Notes: generated by a model not told the origin, from the sequence alone. A DNA stretch of 64,000 nt from an uncultured Gammaproteobacteria bacterium (GCA_947259885.1 CAMYNW010000003.1:124001-188000); one strand, 5' to 3'. Shown: positions 27,844-37,153, counted from the stretch's first letter. Made by a program: numbers and translations.

Positions 27844-28992
27844 CTAACCCCTTCGCACTACTACAAAAGACTCATCCTGAAACCAGAGCCCACCGTGACG
27901 CTGCAGCACTGAGCGGGTGGCATCAAGATAACTTCCAAGCTGCAATACTTCGTTCATGCGCTCATCGTCGATCTGAGCCACATACACTGCGGCATTCCAG
28001 GCAGCTAATAAAGTAGAGGTCCCAATATTACTGCCTATTTCATCGGGCAACGCATGCATATGATAAGTAAAGAGCGCGCTATCGTCACCAGTACCTTCTA
28101 TCGAATATTGTTTGGTTCCTGACTCGGCGAAGGATTCTTTCAGTGTGTTGATGAGAATGTGTCTGGGCGTCGCAAAGGGTTCCTCAGTAGGCCAAACTTT
28201 ACGGATAATCTCCATTCCCGGATCATGACCCGTGGCTTGAACAACTATCATCCGACCATTAACCGACAATGAATCCGACAGCGGACCCAAAACCTTTTTA
28301 ACTTTGAATTTCGCGTTGGTTCGACTCCGATAGGGCTGTGCAGCGATAATCAAATCGAAATTAGCATCAAACCTTCCCTTTCGCGGAATGATATCGTGCA
28401 TCGCGAATGCCTGATCCCGACGATATAACACAAGTACAGAGGGTGTGACGTATAACGGATTACCGGTTACTGGGCTTGAACGTGTTTGCCATCCTCGGTT
28501 TAGTTTCTCTCCCAATTTACCTATCTCCTGACTGAAATCGTGGGCAGTTGTGCCATCTAGCGCAACATCATGCCATTCGAGTTTTTCTCTGTCTTCAGGA
28601 TTCTTTGGCTCCAGCCATGGCGCTTCAGCGTAATAGAGATTGGTCATCACGACTATGGTTTGCGGGTGTTCCGCGAATCGATCCGCCAGAGTCTCCAACC
28701 ACAGTCTGGTGTCTTCCATACTGATCTCTTTTCCCACAACCAGAAACGGTACAGTAGGAAAACGACTATGCATATCCCGCAGCACTCGGCTGAAGACAGC
28801 ACCATTGCCAACTCCAGCATCAAATAGCCTTAGTGCGGGAGGATTCGGTGTAAGAAAAGTTAGCTCTTCCCCAACCTTCTCAGCAGTAACGGACTTCTCA
28901 CTGGTAGTGGTCACAAACAGAAGATATTTTTCGCGGTTGTCGAAAAATCGGAAAGGCTGATCTTTTTGCAGTGTGGTTTTTTCTTCGCTCAT
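27844..28992 (-). CDS. Putative SAM-dependent methyltransferase-like protein, 382 residues
   Basis: Not matched to a named family. Residues 50-65 read ALRLFDAGVGNGAVFSRVL, a good methyltransferase motif I (acidic residue, glycine-rich loop). A later segment FDLIIAAQPYRSRTNAKF resembles the motif IV region, and GRMIVVQATGHDPGMEII motif VI. The C-terminal 100 residues have no assignable fold. There is no signal peptide or membrane helix. It is convergent with the transsulfuration genes and monocistronic in appearance. The substrate is unknown. Confidence 0.7.
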   Translation of the reverse strand: MSEEKTTLQKDQPFRFFDNREKYLLFVTTTSEKSVTAEKVGEELTFLTPNPPALRLFDAGVGNGAVFSRVLRDMHSRFPTVPFLVVGKEISMEDTRLWLETLADRFAEHPQTIVVMTNLYYAEAPWLEPKNPEDREKLEWHDVALDGTTAHDFSQEIGKLGEKLNRGWQTRSSPVTGNPLYVTPSVLVLYRRDQAFAMHDIIPRKGRFDANFDLIIAAQPYRSRTNAKFKVKKVLGPLSDSLSVNGRMIVVQATGHDPGMEIIRKVWPTEEPFATPRHILINTLKESFAESGTKQYSIEGTGDDSALFTYHMHALPDEIGSNIGTSTLLAAWNAAVYVAQIDDERMNEVLQLGSYLDATRSVLQRHGGLWFQDESFVVVRRG

Positions 28993-29288
28993 TTTCGTGT
29001 CGCTAGATTGTTAAGCAGTTTGTTATCAAGAATTGTCATATTTTACAGATTACATTCTTTCACAGATATTCAATAGCGAATGTATTTGCACTGGTTATGA
29101 CAGTCGACTCCATTTCACGGACAATACCAGAATACATATACTCTGCCGTCTATATTGATCTGTGCATATTTGTTAATAGGCATCAGTGCGGTCTTAATAC
29201 TGATCTCTCCCAGTATCCGATTGAACGGCCCCAGGGCAAAATAGTTTGCGTTTAGCATCAGCTGTTCAATTGAAGATGCATAGAATAC
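28993..29288. other. Intergenic region without recognisable gene
   Basis: About 300 AT-rich bases between two minus-strand genes. No open frame of plausible coding character, hairpin with T-run or RNA gene was found. It presumably holds the promoter of the methyltransferase-like gene, although no clear -35/-10 pair stands out. Confidence 0.4.
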
Positions 29289-29597
29289 TTATTCCTTTAC
29301 CGTGAATTCGTCACATAATAGGCGTGTGCGTTCGCTAACATGCGCCATGGAGTCCGCCGCAACCTGCTGACCGACCTCACTGGCATATGCATCTTCAAAG
29401 CTATGGCGCGATTCGAACCAAAGTTCGGATATCCCATCATAATTTGACTGTCCCTCGTCCGATACAAGGTTAAAAATGGCCTTTAGCAGGCCTGGAAGTT
29501 GACGTGCCAACGGGGCGTGCTGATCGAGCCACCAATCTTTGAACTCACTATGGCTCGCTTCCGATTTTCTCTTTAGCAGAATGATCGCTTTAAACAT
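29289..29597 (-). CDS. EthD domain protein
   Basis: A 102-residue small dimeric alpha/beta-barrel-type protein starting MFKAIILLKRKSEASHSEFKDWW, with HAPLARQLPGL and a YDGISELWFES strand, the EthD pattern. EthD-type proteins accompany degradation or oxidation pathways, often with unknown chemistry. It lies 3 bp downstream of the DUF1185 protein, so the two are one transcript. Confidence 0.83.
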   Translation of the reverse strand: MFKAIILLKRKSEASHSEFKDWWLDQHAPLARQLPGLLKAIFNLVSDEGQSNYDGISELWFESRHSFEDAYASEVGQQVAADSMAHVSERTRLLCDEFTVKE

Positions 29598-29600
29598 GGG

Positions 29601-30155
29601 TCAGCTATCCGGTCGGGTGCGATGGAGTGGACGCCCACCAATCGCAAATGCCAGGGCTACCAGGATTTCATCTGGCTTGGGTGCATCGGCGATAGAGATT
29701 TCCGCAGCATCCATGCGGTCGAAATCCCAGATACGATTCTTATTGGTGATTGGTAAGAGCAATGACGAACCAGCTCCTCCAACCTTCTTGGTCGAAGGAA
29801 TAATATCATCGCCCTTACCTACAGCGGCGCGCACCGGGGCACCGAATCGAGGATGCAGGATCGCCGCGGCATGCTCGATTTCACCATCGATACCGACTAT
29901 GGCACCTTTACCATAGCCTTCCACCTGATCCGGCTCAACACCTAGGGCCTGCACACCCTTTCCCGCAAGATACCCACCAATCTCCTTGCCGAGATCATAC
30001 AAGGGCTCGAGATCTTCATGGTAAGCACCTGCATAGGGATTATGAATGACCGCGGCCACGGTAACTTTACGTGGTGGAGATTCCACATTTTGGCCCATCT
30101 CCTGATAAATTTCTTCTAACAAGACATGGGTTTTGCGAATACTTAAAAGACTCAT
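29601..30155 (-). CDS. DUF1185 (amino acid synthesis family) protein
   Basis: A 184-residue cytosolic protein of the DUF1185 type. Conserved-looking blocks are VAAVIHNPYAGAYHEDL near residue 35, GKGAIVGIDGEIEHAAAILHPRFGAPVR and GAGSSLLLPITNK. The biochemical role is not established; relatives cluster with amino acid or hydantoin catabolism. ATG 30155 is chosen because AAGGAG lies six bases upstream; a GTG two codons earlier also opens the frame. It is co-transcribed with the EthD gene. Confidence 0.82.
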   Translation of the reverse strand: MSLLSIRKTHVLLEEIYQEMGQNVESPPRKVTVAAVIHNPYAGAYHEDLEPLYDLGKEIGGYLAGKGVQALGVEPDQVEGYGKGAIVGIDGEIEHAAAILHPRFGAPVRAAVGKGDDIIPSTKKVGGAGSSLLLPITNKNRIWDFDRMDAAEISIADAPKPDEILVALAFAIGGRPLHRTRPDS

Positions 30156-30206
30156 TTCCACTCCTTACAGTTCGGTTTGTCTGCAGAACTACAGACATTG
30201 ATCACT

Positions 30207-31694
30207 TCAGCGAGCGGAATTATCACATACTGTAGAGGGCACCACAGGTAGTTTAAAGGTAAATGCCTTTCCTCCAGATCGACCGTCCCCTACCTTTATC
30301 GAGGTATCATGCAAAGTGAGGATTTGTTGTGCTATAGAAAGCCCAAGACCTGCACCCATCTCACGTTCATCTCGCTCATCCCCCTGGTAAAAACGGTCAA
30401 ACAATCTGGTCACTTCTGATTGAGGTATGCACTTTCCGCTGTCCCAGACGCTGACATTAATATAGTCTGCCTGTCTTTCAAGGCACACCACCACCTCGCC
30501 AGCCCGCTCCAAATGATTGATTGCGTTGGTGATAAGGTTTTCCAATACGCGATGAATCATGCCCGTGTCCGCCTTCACCAGTGGCAGATAAGCAGGTACT
30601 TCCATTGAAAGAGCAATATTATTTTGCTTCGCTAAAACACCTTGTTGGTGCACGACGTCCTGGACCAAATCAGTAATGGAAATCGATTCCATAACTGGGG
30701 CAGCAGCACCGGCTTCAAGTTTAGCCAACTCAAACAGCTCTTCAATCATCTTCGACATTCTGCTTGCGTTGCGAAGTGCCGTCTGTACATAATCGTGTAG
30801 CTCCGATTCACTAGCCAGCGCTGCCCTTGCTTTCAACGTCTCCAGATACCCGAGAATTGCAGTAATGGGGGTGCGCAGGTCATGTGAGATATTTGCGACC
30901 AGATCCCGTCGTTTACGATCATTTTGTTCCAATGAGCGAATCTGATCGCTGATCCGGTTTGACATGTTTTCGAACGCAAGAGATAACCGTTTTACTTCGT
31001 CGCCCTGGTTCGGACCTGGAGAGGCTGGGACGAGCTGATCCTGGGGCAGAAAGCGATCAATTTCCAATGTCAATCGACGAAGTCGTCGAGTCACCCGCCA
31101 CAATATCATCAATCCTGCAACCAGCCCAACCAAGAGACTCATAGTCAGCACCTGAAACCCGAGCTTAACCAGGTACTGTTGTTCCAGCGTCCGGGCCACG
31201 TTGTCGTAGGCTTCGCCTCGCAACACGACATATAAATATCCGAACATTCCTGAATTGATGTTAACTGGCGCCACCGAAAACGCTTTCCCTCGTTCTCTGT
31301 TTCGTGGATCATCACCAACAACTGGCTTGTACTCTTGGTTCTCTAAAAACTCTCTGATGGGTATTAAAGATACGCTCGTGCGGACCACTTTTTCTGGGGG
31401 TGCTGAATGGGAAACAATTTGCCCGGCGTTGTTAAGTAGATAAATCTCAATACTTGGATTGATCGCCATATACTCATCAAAGGTTTCCTTGAGCGTAGCT
31501 TCGTTGAGTTCACCGTTATCTATCAGCTTTCGCTCAAGAATTAAATTCGCCGCAAGGTCCCTATTGAATGTTTGAACTACCAGGTCAGCATGCTGCTTTC
31601 CAACATACCAACTAAAACTGCCAAAAACAGCACCCACCAAAGCCAGCACAATTGTTAGCGCGAGGGCAAGTTTTGAGTAGAGAGTGTTGAACAA
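30207..31694 (-). CDS. Two-component sensor histidine kinase
   Basis: A 495-residue inner membrane kinase. Helix 1 lies at residues 8-29, a periplasmic sensor of about 145 residues follows, helix 2 is near 180-200, and a HAMP domain covers about 200-255. The HisKA domain carries the phospho-acceptor His in NISHDLRTPITAILG near residue 271. The HATPase_c domain shows NLITNAINHLE and MGAGLGLSIAQQIL; the N-box is intact. It follows its regulator by 10 bp. The signal is unknown, though the neighbouring secreted spondin-domain protein could be a target or accessory factor. Confidence 0.94.
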   Translation of the reverse strand: MFNTLYSKLALALTIVLALVGAVFGSFSWYVGKQHADLVVQTFNRDLAANLILERKLIDNGELNEATLKETFDEYMAINPSIEIYLLNNAGQIVSHSAPPEKVVRTSVSLIPIREFLENQEYKPVVGDDPRNRERGKAFSVAPVNINSGMFGYLYVVLRGEAYDNVARTLEQQYLVKLGFQVLTMSLLVGLVAGLMILWRVTRRLRRLTLEIDRFLPQDQLVPASPGPNQGDEVKRLSLAFENMSNRISDQIRSLEQNDRKRRDLVANISHDLRTPITAILGYLETLKARAALASESELHDYVQTALRNASRMSKMIEELFELAKLEAGAAAPVMESISITDLVQDVVHQQGVLAKQNNIALSMEVPAYLPLVKADTGMIHRVLENLITNAINHLERAGEVVVCLERQADYINVSVWDSGKCIPQSEVTRLFDRFYQGDERDEREMGAGLGLSIAQQILTLHDTSIKVGDGRSGGKAFTFKLPVVPSTVCDNSAR

Positions 31695-31704
31695 CGCGTG
31701 GAGG

Positions 31705-32421
31705 TTACAGATCTACTAGTTTGTAACCCACACCCCAGACCGTCACGATATATGCCGGTTTCGCTGGATCCTTCTCAATCTTTGCGCGCAGTCGGTTAAT
31801 ATGAGAATTTACCGTGTGTTGGTATATACCATTGCTGTATCCCCAGACATTTTCCAATAGCTCGGTACGAGTAAATACCCTTCCAGGATGTCGCAAGAAG
31901 TGGGTGAGCAATTCAAATTCCCTGGCCGTAAGGGCCACTTCATTTCCATCAACGCGGACCAGGTGCTTGGCCTGGTCAATTTCTAAATCGCCGTGGCTGA
32001 CAATACATGGTTCCGAACAAAGGTCTGAAGTTAAGTACGGATCAACCCGCCTCAACAGTGCCTTAATTCGGGCAGTCAGTTCAGCTACACCGAAAGGTTT
32101 TGTCAGGTAGTCGTCCGCTCCAATCTCAAGACCTACCACTTTGTCGATTTCTTCAGCTTTTGCGGTGAGCATGAGTATCGGGATTTGCCGGTCTACCTGT
32201 CTTATTCGCTTGCATACTTCCAATCCATCTAACTCCGGCAGCATGATATCCAGCACCAGCATGTCGTATTGTCGGGCAGAAAACATATCGAGTGCGGTCT
32301 GTCCGTTGTTAGCAATATCAGTCTCCAGGTTGATATCACGCAAGTGGAGCTGTACCAATTTGGCCAAATCCGCATTGTCTTCTACCACTAGAGCAAATTT
32401 TTCAGCAGGTTGCATTAGCAT
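31705..32421 (-). CDS. OmpR-family response regulator
   Basis: A 238-residue regulator with a receiver domain (VVEDNADLAKLV; phospho-acceptor Asp in LVLDIMLPELDG near residue 58; conserved Lys in DDYLTKPF) and a C-terminal winged helix (ALTAREFELLTHFLRHPGRVFTR, YQHTVNSHINRLRAKIE). It pairs with the kinase 10 bp downstream. It starts about 70 bp after the spondin-domain gene and is probably in the same transcript. Confidence 0.94.
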   Translation of the reverse strand: MLMQPAEKFALVVEDNADLAKLVQLHLRDINLETDIANNGQTALDMFSARQYDMLVLDIMLPELDGLEVCKRIRQVDRQIPILMLTAKAEEIDKVVGLEIGADDYLTKPFGVAELTARIKALLRRVDPYLTSDLCSEPCIVSHGDLEIDQAKHLVRVDGNEVALTAREFELLTHFLRHPGRVFTRTELLENVWGYSNGIYQHTVNSHINRLRAKIEKDPAKPAYIVTVWGVGYKLVDL

Positions 32422-32490
32422 AATCCAAAAAAATAGACCGACCCCCAGCAGGAGTCAATCTATTCTGAGTCCCGGATTGAAAATTAGTTC

Positions 32491-33225
32491 TTAATCCAGG
32501 ACATAGTTTCCTCTCACTCGTGTAATGACCACACGGGCAACTGGATTTTGCCAACGGTGGGCCGATCTATCCAAGTCACTGACACCGCCAAATTCGTCAT
32601 CGTCGCCCACTATGCCACGATGAATATGGACCGTTTCGTTAAAATCGCTATCACTCACTCCGGCGCCACCTGTGCCGGCAAGCCCGGATGGATCACCAGG
32701 AATTCCGGGAACACCTGGCACACCGCCTGCTCCTGGATTGAGCAGTTCGTCATTAGCTTCTGTTCCCGCGTCATATCCATACAAATACACCGTTCGATTA
32801 GAAAACCGACGCAGGCTTATGGCATCCAGCCCGATAAATGCATCATTGGTGGGCAGAATCATCGCTGCCAGAGAGAGTAAACGGTTTCGACCCCTGGCAT
32901 CCACCAGCGCCACCGCGGTTTCTCCTGGTGCAAGCACTGGCGCCGTGGTCGGCGCTTCAGCTACTGATGATGCAGCGCCCCCATCGTCAAGGGCTGTTTG
33001 CATCAATGTTATATCTCCGCCTTCAGCAATGGCCTGCATCGCAGCACTGGCAGACTCACCTGCCTCAAACATATCAAGGTCGTGCCGATGGGCAGCAACT
33101 AAAATGGGGGTGAAAAAGTTAGCGTTGGTGAGGTTGGTAATTTCGATTTTATACCTAGCGGCGAATGCCTGAGTGGCGGGCAGGACCAGAACCAGCGTAA
33201 AAATGGTAATGAGCATTTTTTTCAT
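32491..33225 (-). CDS. Secreted spondin-domain protein
   Basis: About 244 residues with a clean signal peptide (MKKMLITIFTLVLVLPATQAFAA) and a Spondin_N-type domain: YKIEITNLTNANFFTPILVAAH opens it and ends with VARVVITRVRG. The middle holds a low-complexity Gly-Pro stretch with several Gly-X-Y triplets (GVPGVPGIPGDPSG), a flexible or collagen-like linker that interrupts the domain. ATG 33225 is chosen because GAGGAG is five bases upstream. The gene leads the operon with the two-component system. Confidence 0.86.
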   Translation of the reverse strand: MKKMLITIFTLVLVLPATQAFAARYKIEITNLTNANFFTPILVAAHRHDLDMFEAGESASAAMQAIAEGGDITLMQTALDDGGAASSVAEAPTTAPVLAPGETAVALVDARGRNRLLSLAAMILPTNDAFIGLDAISLRRFSNRTVYLYGYDAGTEANDELLNPGAGGVPGVPGIPGDPSGLAGTGGAGVSDSDFNETVHIHRGIVGDDDEFGGVSDLDRSAHRWQNPVARVVITRVRGNYVLD

Positions 33226-33576
33226 AACAACTCCTCTTATAAATAATATGGTGATGGACACCATCTGACTGCCAGAGTCGAGAGGAGTTGTTTCCAGCTT
33301 ATAACGATTTCATCACAATTCGATCACAGATAACGATTTGAATGACACATAAAGTGCCTTATTGAAATGTTCTCCGCCCTCTCTTTGATGATCCTGACCA
33401 GATATAGTCTCTTATTACTGAAGATTCCGGCGCACCTTTGCACAGAGTTCCTGAGGAGAGTTAGGATCTCTTCGCCGGTGCTTGGTTATTTCAGTTTTGA
33501 TGTGTGACTTCTAAGCGATCCCAGATCAGGACTTGAATGGCTAGCGCGGCTCAAAAGACTGTTAGTAATCGTTGAT
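33226..33576. other. Intergenic region with a long-range inverted repeat
   Basis: This 350-bp region lies ahead of the spondin operon. CCGGCG at 33427-33432 pairs with CGCCGG at 33473-33478, enclosing a segment with its own complementary arms (GGAGAG near 33456 and CTCTT near 33468). No gene is visible. It could be a structured RNA or a terminator region downstream of the DUF364 gene on the other side, but no T-run follows. Confidence 0.35.
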
Positions 33577-34404
33577 TCAACTAATCAGCGCACGATAACC
33601 GGGATAGGATTCGGCAGTGATTCGATAACGTTTTGATGCCGCACGCCAAGATTCTCCGGCACGCCACATATCAACGAACTGAGCGCAATTCACTACCTGC
33701 CTGCCGCCAACCGCAGTTACGCCGCGGTCAAATAACGGATCTGGCAGACATCCTAGGGTTGGTCCGACCAAGTAAAGTTCATCGGCATTTTTCGCCTGCT
33801 CCAGTATCCTGTCGAGAGTATGGTTGATGAGCACAGTGCCGGTGCACAGCACCTTGTTGCATACATTCAACTTCGATGAGTCGATTGTGACTTCGAAATC
33901 CTGCTCGCTCTGCACCCACTTCTGATCTAGTTCGATCACTGTCAAGGCGATATTTTTCTCTCTTATCATTTCTACCAACGGCGGGAAGTAACCCACCATT
34001 CCAATGTGATCATCCTGCTCCGGTTGCAACAATCCCATTGTATTATCAGCATCTGGAAGCAAACATCCACTGCCCGTCAACACACACTGACTGATCGCGT
34101 TGATGGCTGCCATGCCCAGAGCCCGCTGCCAGCCTTGATCCCCCGCATAAAGAACCGCCACCTCAGCGGGTGAGCATCCGATATAGGTTTTTGATTCAAG
34201 AATCGGTTGAAGATCGTGCCTGGCGGCATCCAGATCGACAAAGGTCAGCCCTACAATATCGTTCTCAAGAATCATCGCACCAAACTTGCTGCTTTTCCCG
34301 GACTGACTTGAAGCAGAAGCCACATGAATCTCTCGTATAACGGGCAAGCATATGGCATTGGCAACCTTCTCTATAATTGCGAGATAATCTGCTGCAATGC
34401 TCAT
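33577..34404 (-). CDS. DUF364 (putative heavy-metal chelation domain) protein
   Basis: A 275-residue cytosolic protein with the DUF364 layout: an N-terminal enolase-like cap followed by a Rossmann-like half (DHIGMVGYFPPLVEMIREKN, LCTGTVLINHTLDRIL, LYLVGPTLGCLPDPLFDRG). Relatives are proposed to bind or sense metal chelates, without firm biochemistry. Its ATG overlaps the end of the dehydrogenase gene by 4 bp, so the two are translationally coupled. Confidence 0.82.
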   Translation of the reverse strand: MSIAADYLAIIEKVANAICLPVIREIHVASASSQSGKSSKFGAMILENDIVGLTFVDLDAARHDLQPILESKTYIGCSPAEVAVLYAGDQGWQRALGMAAINAISQCVLTGSGCLLPDADNTMGLLQPEQDDHIGMVGYFPPLVEMIREKNIALTVIELDQKWVQSEQDFEVTIDSSKLNVCNKVLCTGTVLINHTLDRILEQAKNADELYLVGPTLGCLPDPLFDRGVTAVGGRQVVNCAQFVDMWRAGESWRAASKRYRITAESYPGYRALIS

Positions 34405-35360
34405 GCCCTGTTTTTTATCTGCACCTCGAAACCTGCGCCCTCAGGTTCCTCATCAGTCAGATACTCGGGAAATCCCTGTGCCCGAAGATCTACACCACAA
34501 TCGTCTTCAAGTCTTTTCACCACCATGGAAGACCGGGCTCTGGGCCCGTAACGTTTTAAACCATCTCTCATGATCTGCACGCAGAGAGGAGATAGTTCCA
34601 GCGGCAAATCGTACTTTTTCCCAAGATCGTCGAACAAAGTCAAATCCTTGACCTCATGATCCATCGTGAAGTTGATGTTGTAACTGCCATTTAATATCAA
34701 CTGCCCTTCTGTCTCATGCACGAAAGAATTTCCTGAGGAAATTCGAATCGCCTCGTAGGCGACATTTAAATCTACGCCGGCCTTTTTTGCCACCATAAAT
34801 GCTTCACCGGTAGAGATCAATTGCACACCTGCCAGGTAGTTGGTCGCTACTTTCATTATGGATGCGGTTCCAAGGGGGCCGGTGTGCAGAATACTCCTTC
34901 CCACAACAGTTAAAAGCGGCAGTACTCGCTCAAATGCCGCTCTTTCACCACCAACAAAGATGGAGATATTTCCAGTTTCCGCGCGATGACATCCACCGGA
35001 TACTGGACAATCGATCGGTATGCCGCCCTTGGCCGAGACCATCTCACCAATACGGCGAACCTCATCCGCATCCGTTGAACTCATTTCAAGCCAGATCTTG
35101 CCGTCAGACAATCCTGCAAGCACACCGTTTGCTTCTTCCATCACAAGTGCCGATACGGACGGAGAAGGCAGGCAGGTGATGACAACATCCGAATTCTCAG
35201 CTACCGATTGACCAGACTCCCCCGTCAGGGCACCTTGCTCAATCAGCGGTCCCATCTGCGCCGGATCGACATCCTTAACCATGACTTCGTATCCGTTTCG
35301 AACAAGGCTTGCCGCAAGTTTTGCTCCGACATTGCCAAGACCTATAAATCCGATTTTCAT
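34401..35360 (-). CDS. NAD(P)-dependent beta-hydroxyacid dehydrogenase (6-phosphogluconate/3-hydroxyisobutyrate dehydrogenase superfamily)
   Basis: About 319 residues. The Rossmann nucleotide site is MKIGFIGLGNVGAKLAASL at the very start. The substrate motif reads DCPVSGGCHRAETGNISIFVGG, the catalytic lysine is in IMKVATNYLAG near residue 170, and an all-alpha C-terminal domain follows. These features define the superfamily; the substrate is not determinable. ATG 35360 is used since GGTGG lies upstream and the Rossmann strand begins there; the frame extends to 35396. It is coupled to the DUF364 gene. Confidence 0.9.
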   Translation of the reverse strand: MKIGFIGLGNVGAKLAASLVRNGYEVMVKDVDPAQMGPLIEQGALTGESGQSVAENSDVVITCLPSPSVSALVMEEANGVLAGLSDGKIWLEMSSTDADEVRRIGEMVSAKGGIPIDCPVSGGCHRAETGNISIFVGGERAAFERVLPLLTVVGRSILHTGPLGTASIMKVATNYLAGVQLISTGEAFMVAKKAGVDLNVAYEAIRISSGNSFVHETEGQLILNGSYNINFTMDHEVKDLTLFDDLGKKYDLPLELSPLCVQIMRDGLKRYGPRARSSMVVKRLEDDCGVDLRAQGFPEYLTDEEPEGAGFEVQIKNRA

Positions 35361-35528
35361 TTTTTCCACCGTAGTTATTGAGTGAGTATCAGTCAAAATG
35401 CTAAGAGCTCATCAAGTAATAATCAAAGCATGATTCCGATCTTTCATCTGTGGACTGTTATTGACCGATCAATCGATAGTTTACTGTTAAAATAGGTCCA
35501 ATCATTCACCCACTTTAAAAAGATTACG

Positions 35529-35885
35529 ATGAAAAAATTTGTATTCTTATTGATTTTTTGCATGCTGTCTGCACCCGGCTTCGCCGCCGAACTTTCTATA
35601 GATCTTCGCACAGACTATATGCAAAGCACAGACTTTAAAACAATTCGAATTTCTGTACTAGACGAAAAGAATGAGCGCAATCAATGGATGGTGTATTTCA
35701 CCAGGGATGGAGATTTTTCGAGTGGCGTGAGGATTGCAGACTTCGATGAACTCAAGTCCGAACGAAATTACATGGTAAGCACAGAACTTTTAGATGATCG
35801 CATGCATACGGTTGACGGCAGCCTCACCAGATTGTCATTGGAAAGTGGCCGAAATGGAATGACGGTTCTGATCAGTAAGCCTTGA
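35529..35885 (+). CDS. Small secreted protein of unknown function
   Basis: A 118-residue product with a clear signal peptide (MKKFVFLLIFCMLSAPGFAA) and a mature domain of about 98 residues rich in beta-strand patterns (FKTIRISVLDEKN, WMVYFTRDGDFSSG). No family is recognised. The next gene, a small membrane protein, starts 7 bp later, so they form a two-gene unit probably working in the envelope. Confidence 0.75.
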   Translation: MKKFVFLLIFCMLSAPGFAAELSIDLRTDYMQSTDFKTIRISVLDEKNERNQWMVYFTRDGDFSSGVRIADFDELKSERNYMVSTELLDDRMHTVDGSLTRLSLESGRNGMTVLISKP

Positions 35886-35892
35886 CCCATTC

Positions 35893-36120
35893 ATGCCTGG
35901 TCTTCGAAATCTACTCGACAAATTACCACTTGCTCCTTTACTCATTTTCACGGTGTTATTAGGTCTGGCACCATTCGTTCCTGAACCACATTTGTGGGAA
36001 AAGCTTCAAATGCTAGGAACCGGTACGCTAACCAAACCTTTAGATATGTTTGATTTGTTGATGCACTCAGCACCAGCAATACTCCTGATTGTGAAGTTGA
36101 CTCTAGGCAGCAAAAAATAG
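35893..36120 (+). CDS. Small membrane protein (RND-transporter-associated type)
   Basis: A 75-residue protein with two hydrophobic helices, about residues 14-29 (APLLIFTVLLGLAPFV) and 55-71 (HSAPAILLIVKLTLG), and a conserved-looking linker PEPHLWEKLQMLGTGTL. Similar short proteins in public annotation are often labelled RND transporter without evidence. The function is unknown. It overlaps the 3' end of the DUF302 remnant on the opposite strand. Confidence 0.68.
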   Translation: MPGLRNLLDKLPLAPLLIFTVLLGLAPFVPEPHLWEKLQMLGTGTLTKPLDMFDLLMHSAPAILLIVKLTLGSKK

Positions 36121-36471
36121 CGCTAAATCTGCGCTGCCAGCAGCGCTTAGTCCAACTACCAGTCGCCGGAAGCGCCCGCTTCCATCTATGTCCGTCATGG
36201 CGTCCCGAATACGCTCGGCATCCTCGACCAGGTAAGGCGGTAACTTTGACCCGGGTTGCCAGGCCTTCGCCAACCAGTTGACATCCCAGTCCATGGTCGT
36301 TAACCAGATTTCACCCGTGATATCTTCCGTCACAGTGATTTGATAAGCAATGAAAATGGAAAACTTCGGACTGAAATCCAACATTCGTCGACCAACCATT
36401 GCGTCGCAAAACTGCAGGATTGCCAAATTGGGCATGTGATGAAGATGTAAAATTAAGGCTGACTGCCAATG
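36103..36471 (-). pseudogene. DUF302-domain protein fragment, N-terminus lost
   Basis: The frame is open from 36471 to 36103, with an ATG at 36435. The sense before that ATG (ILHLHH) joins smoothly to MPNLAILQFCDAMVGRRMLDF, so the ancestral protein began further upstream, where a stop now interrupts it. A signal-peptide-like stretch lies upstream in another frame (36440-36520). The visible part is a DUF302 domain (DWDVNWLAKAWQPGSKLPPYL). It might still be expressed as a 110-residue domain from 36435, but truncation is more likely. Confidence 0.6.
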
Positions 36472-36757
36472 TCAGAATCGCTATGAATTGTGTGAATGAC
36501 TTTATATTGGTTTCCAATAGACAGGACCAAACGCCCTCAAGCAAAATCGAATGTCATAATACATACGGCTTGGGCCTCGACACCTGAACAGAATTTTCCA
36601 AGGGCAAAGCCTATCCCACCGCTTTTACAAACAATTGATGTATTTCAAAAATTTCAGTACCCAGCGGAATACCAGAAAAATTGAGAAATACAAGGATGAC
36701 ATAAGCGAGATTCAGTAGTATTCTGCTGTTAATCATACGCAGTTAGGAGGAAACGGC
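36436..36757. other. Intergenic region holding the channel-cluster promoter
   Basis: About 320 bp between the DUF302 remnant and the DUF6394-like gene. The left part carries the out-of-frame remains of the DUF302 gene's signal peptide. The right part is AT-rich and ends in AGGAGG, a strong ribosome-binding site six bases ahead of the next ATG. No RNA gene or repeat was seen. Confidence 0.4.
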
Positions 36758-37141
36758 ATGAATCTTGAACGTGTCATCTTTGGATTCTTCGTCATCCTGG
36801 CACTCACACTAAACGTCATCTTCGTGATGGGTGATATTGATAATATCGATCATCACAATGTGTGGATACTTACCCTAGCCATATTAGTCAGTCTGTGCAC
36901 AACTGGATTGAAACTAGGCGACCGATCGCAGATCGGCGCTCTGCTACTGGCAGCGAGCCTGGTGGCAGATCTTCTCTTAATTGCAGCAAGGATCGTTTGG
37001 GTTGTTGCTGAAAATGAGAGTGCCGCCGGCCCCGCGCCCGAAACTATTGCGATGATCGTTTCTATCGCGGCAGGTGCGGTGATAGCAAATATTATTTCTT
37101 GTATTATCGTGATCGGCGACACACTAATGTCTCGCCGCTGA
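36758..37141 (+). CDS. DUF6394-like four-helix membrane protein
   Basis: A 127-residue protein with four hydrophobic helices (about residues 5-24, 34-51, 60-83 and 97-122), a conserved-looking DIDNIDHHNVW loop and the segment KLGDRSQIGALLLAASLVADL. These resemble the uncharacterised DUF6394 family. It is only 12 bp upstream of the potassium channel gene, which suggests a channel-associated or auxiliary role. AGGAGG precedes the ATG. Confidence 0.75.
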   Translation: MNLERVIFGFFVILALTLNVIFVMGDIDNIDHHNVWILTLAILVSLCTTGLKLGDRSQIGALLLAASLVADLLLIAARIVWVVAENESAAGPAPETIAMIVSIAAGAVIANIISCIIVIGDTLMSRR

Positions 37142-37153
37142 GATAGATAGATC

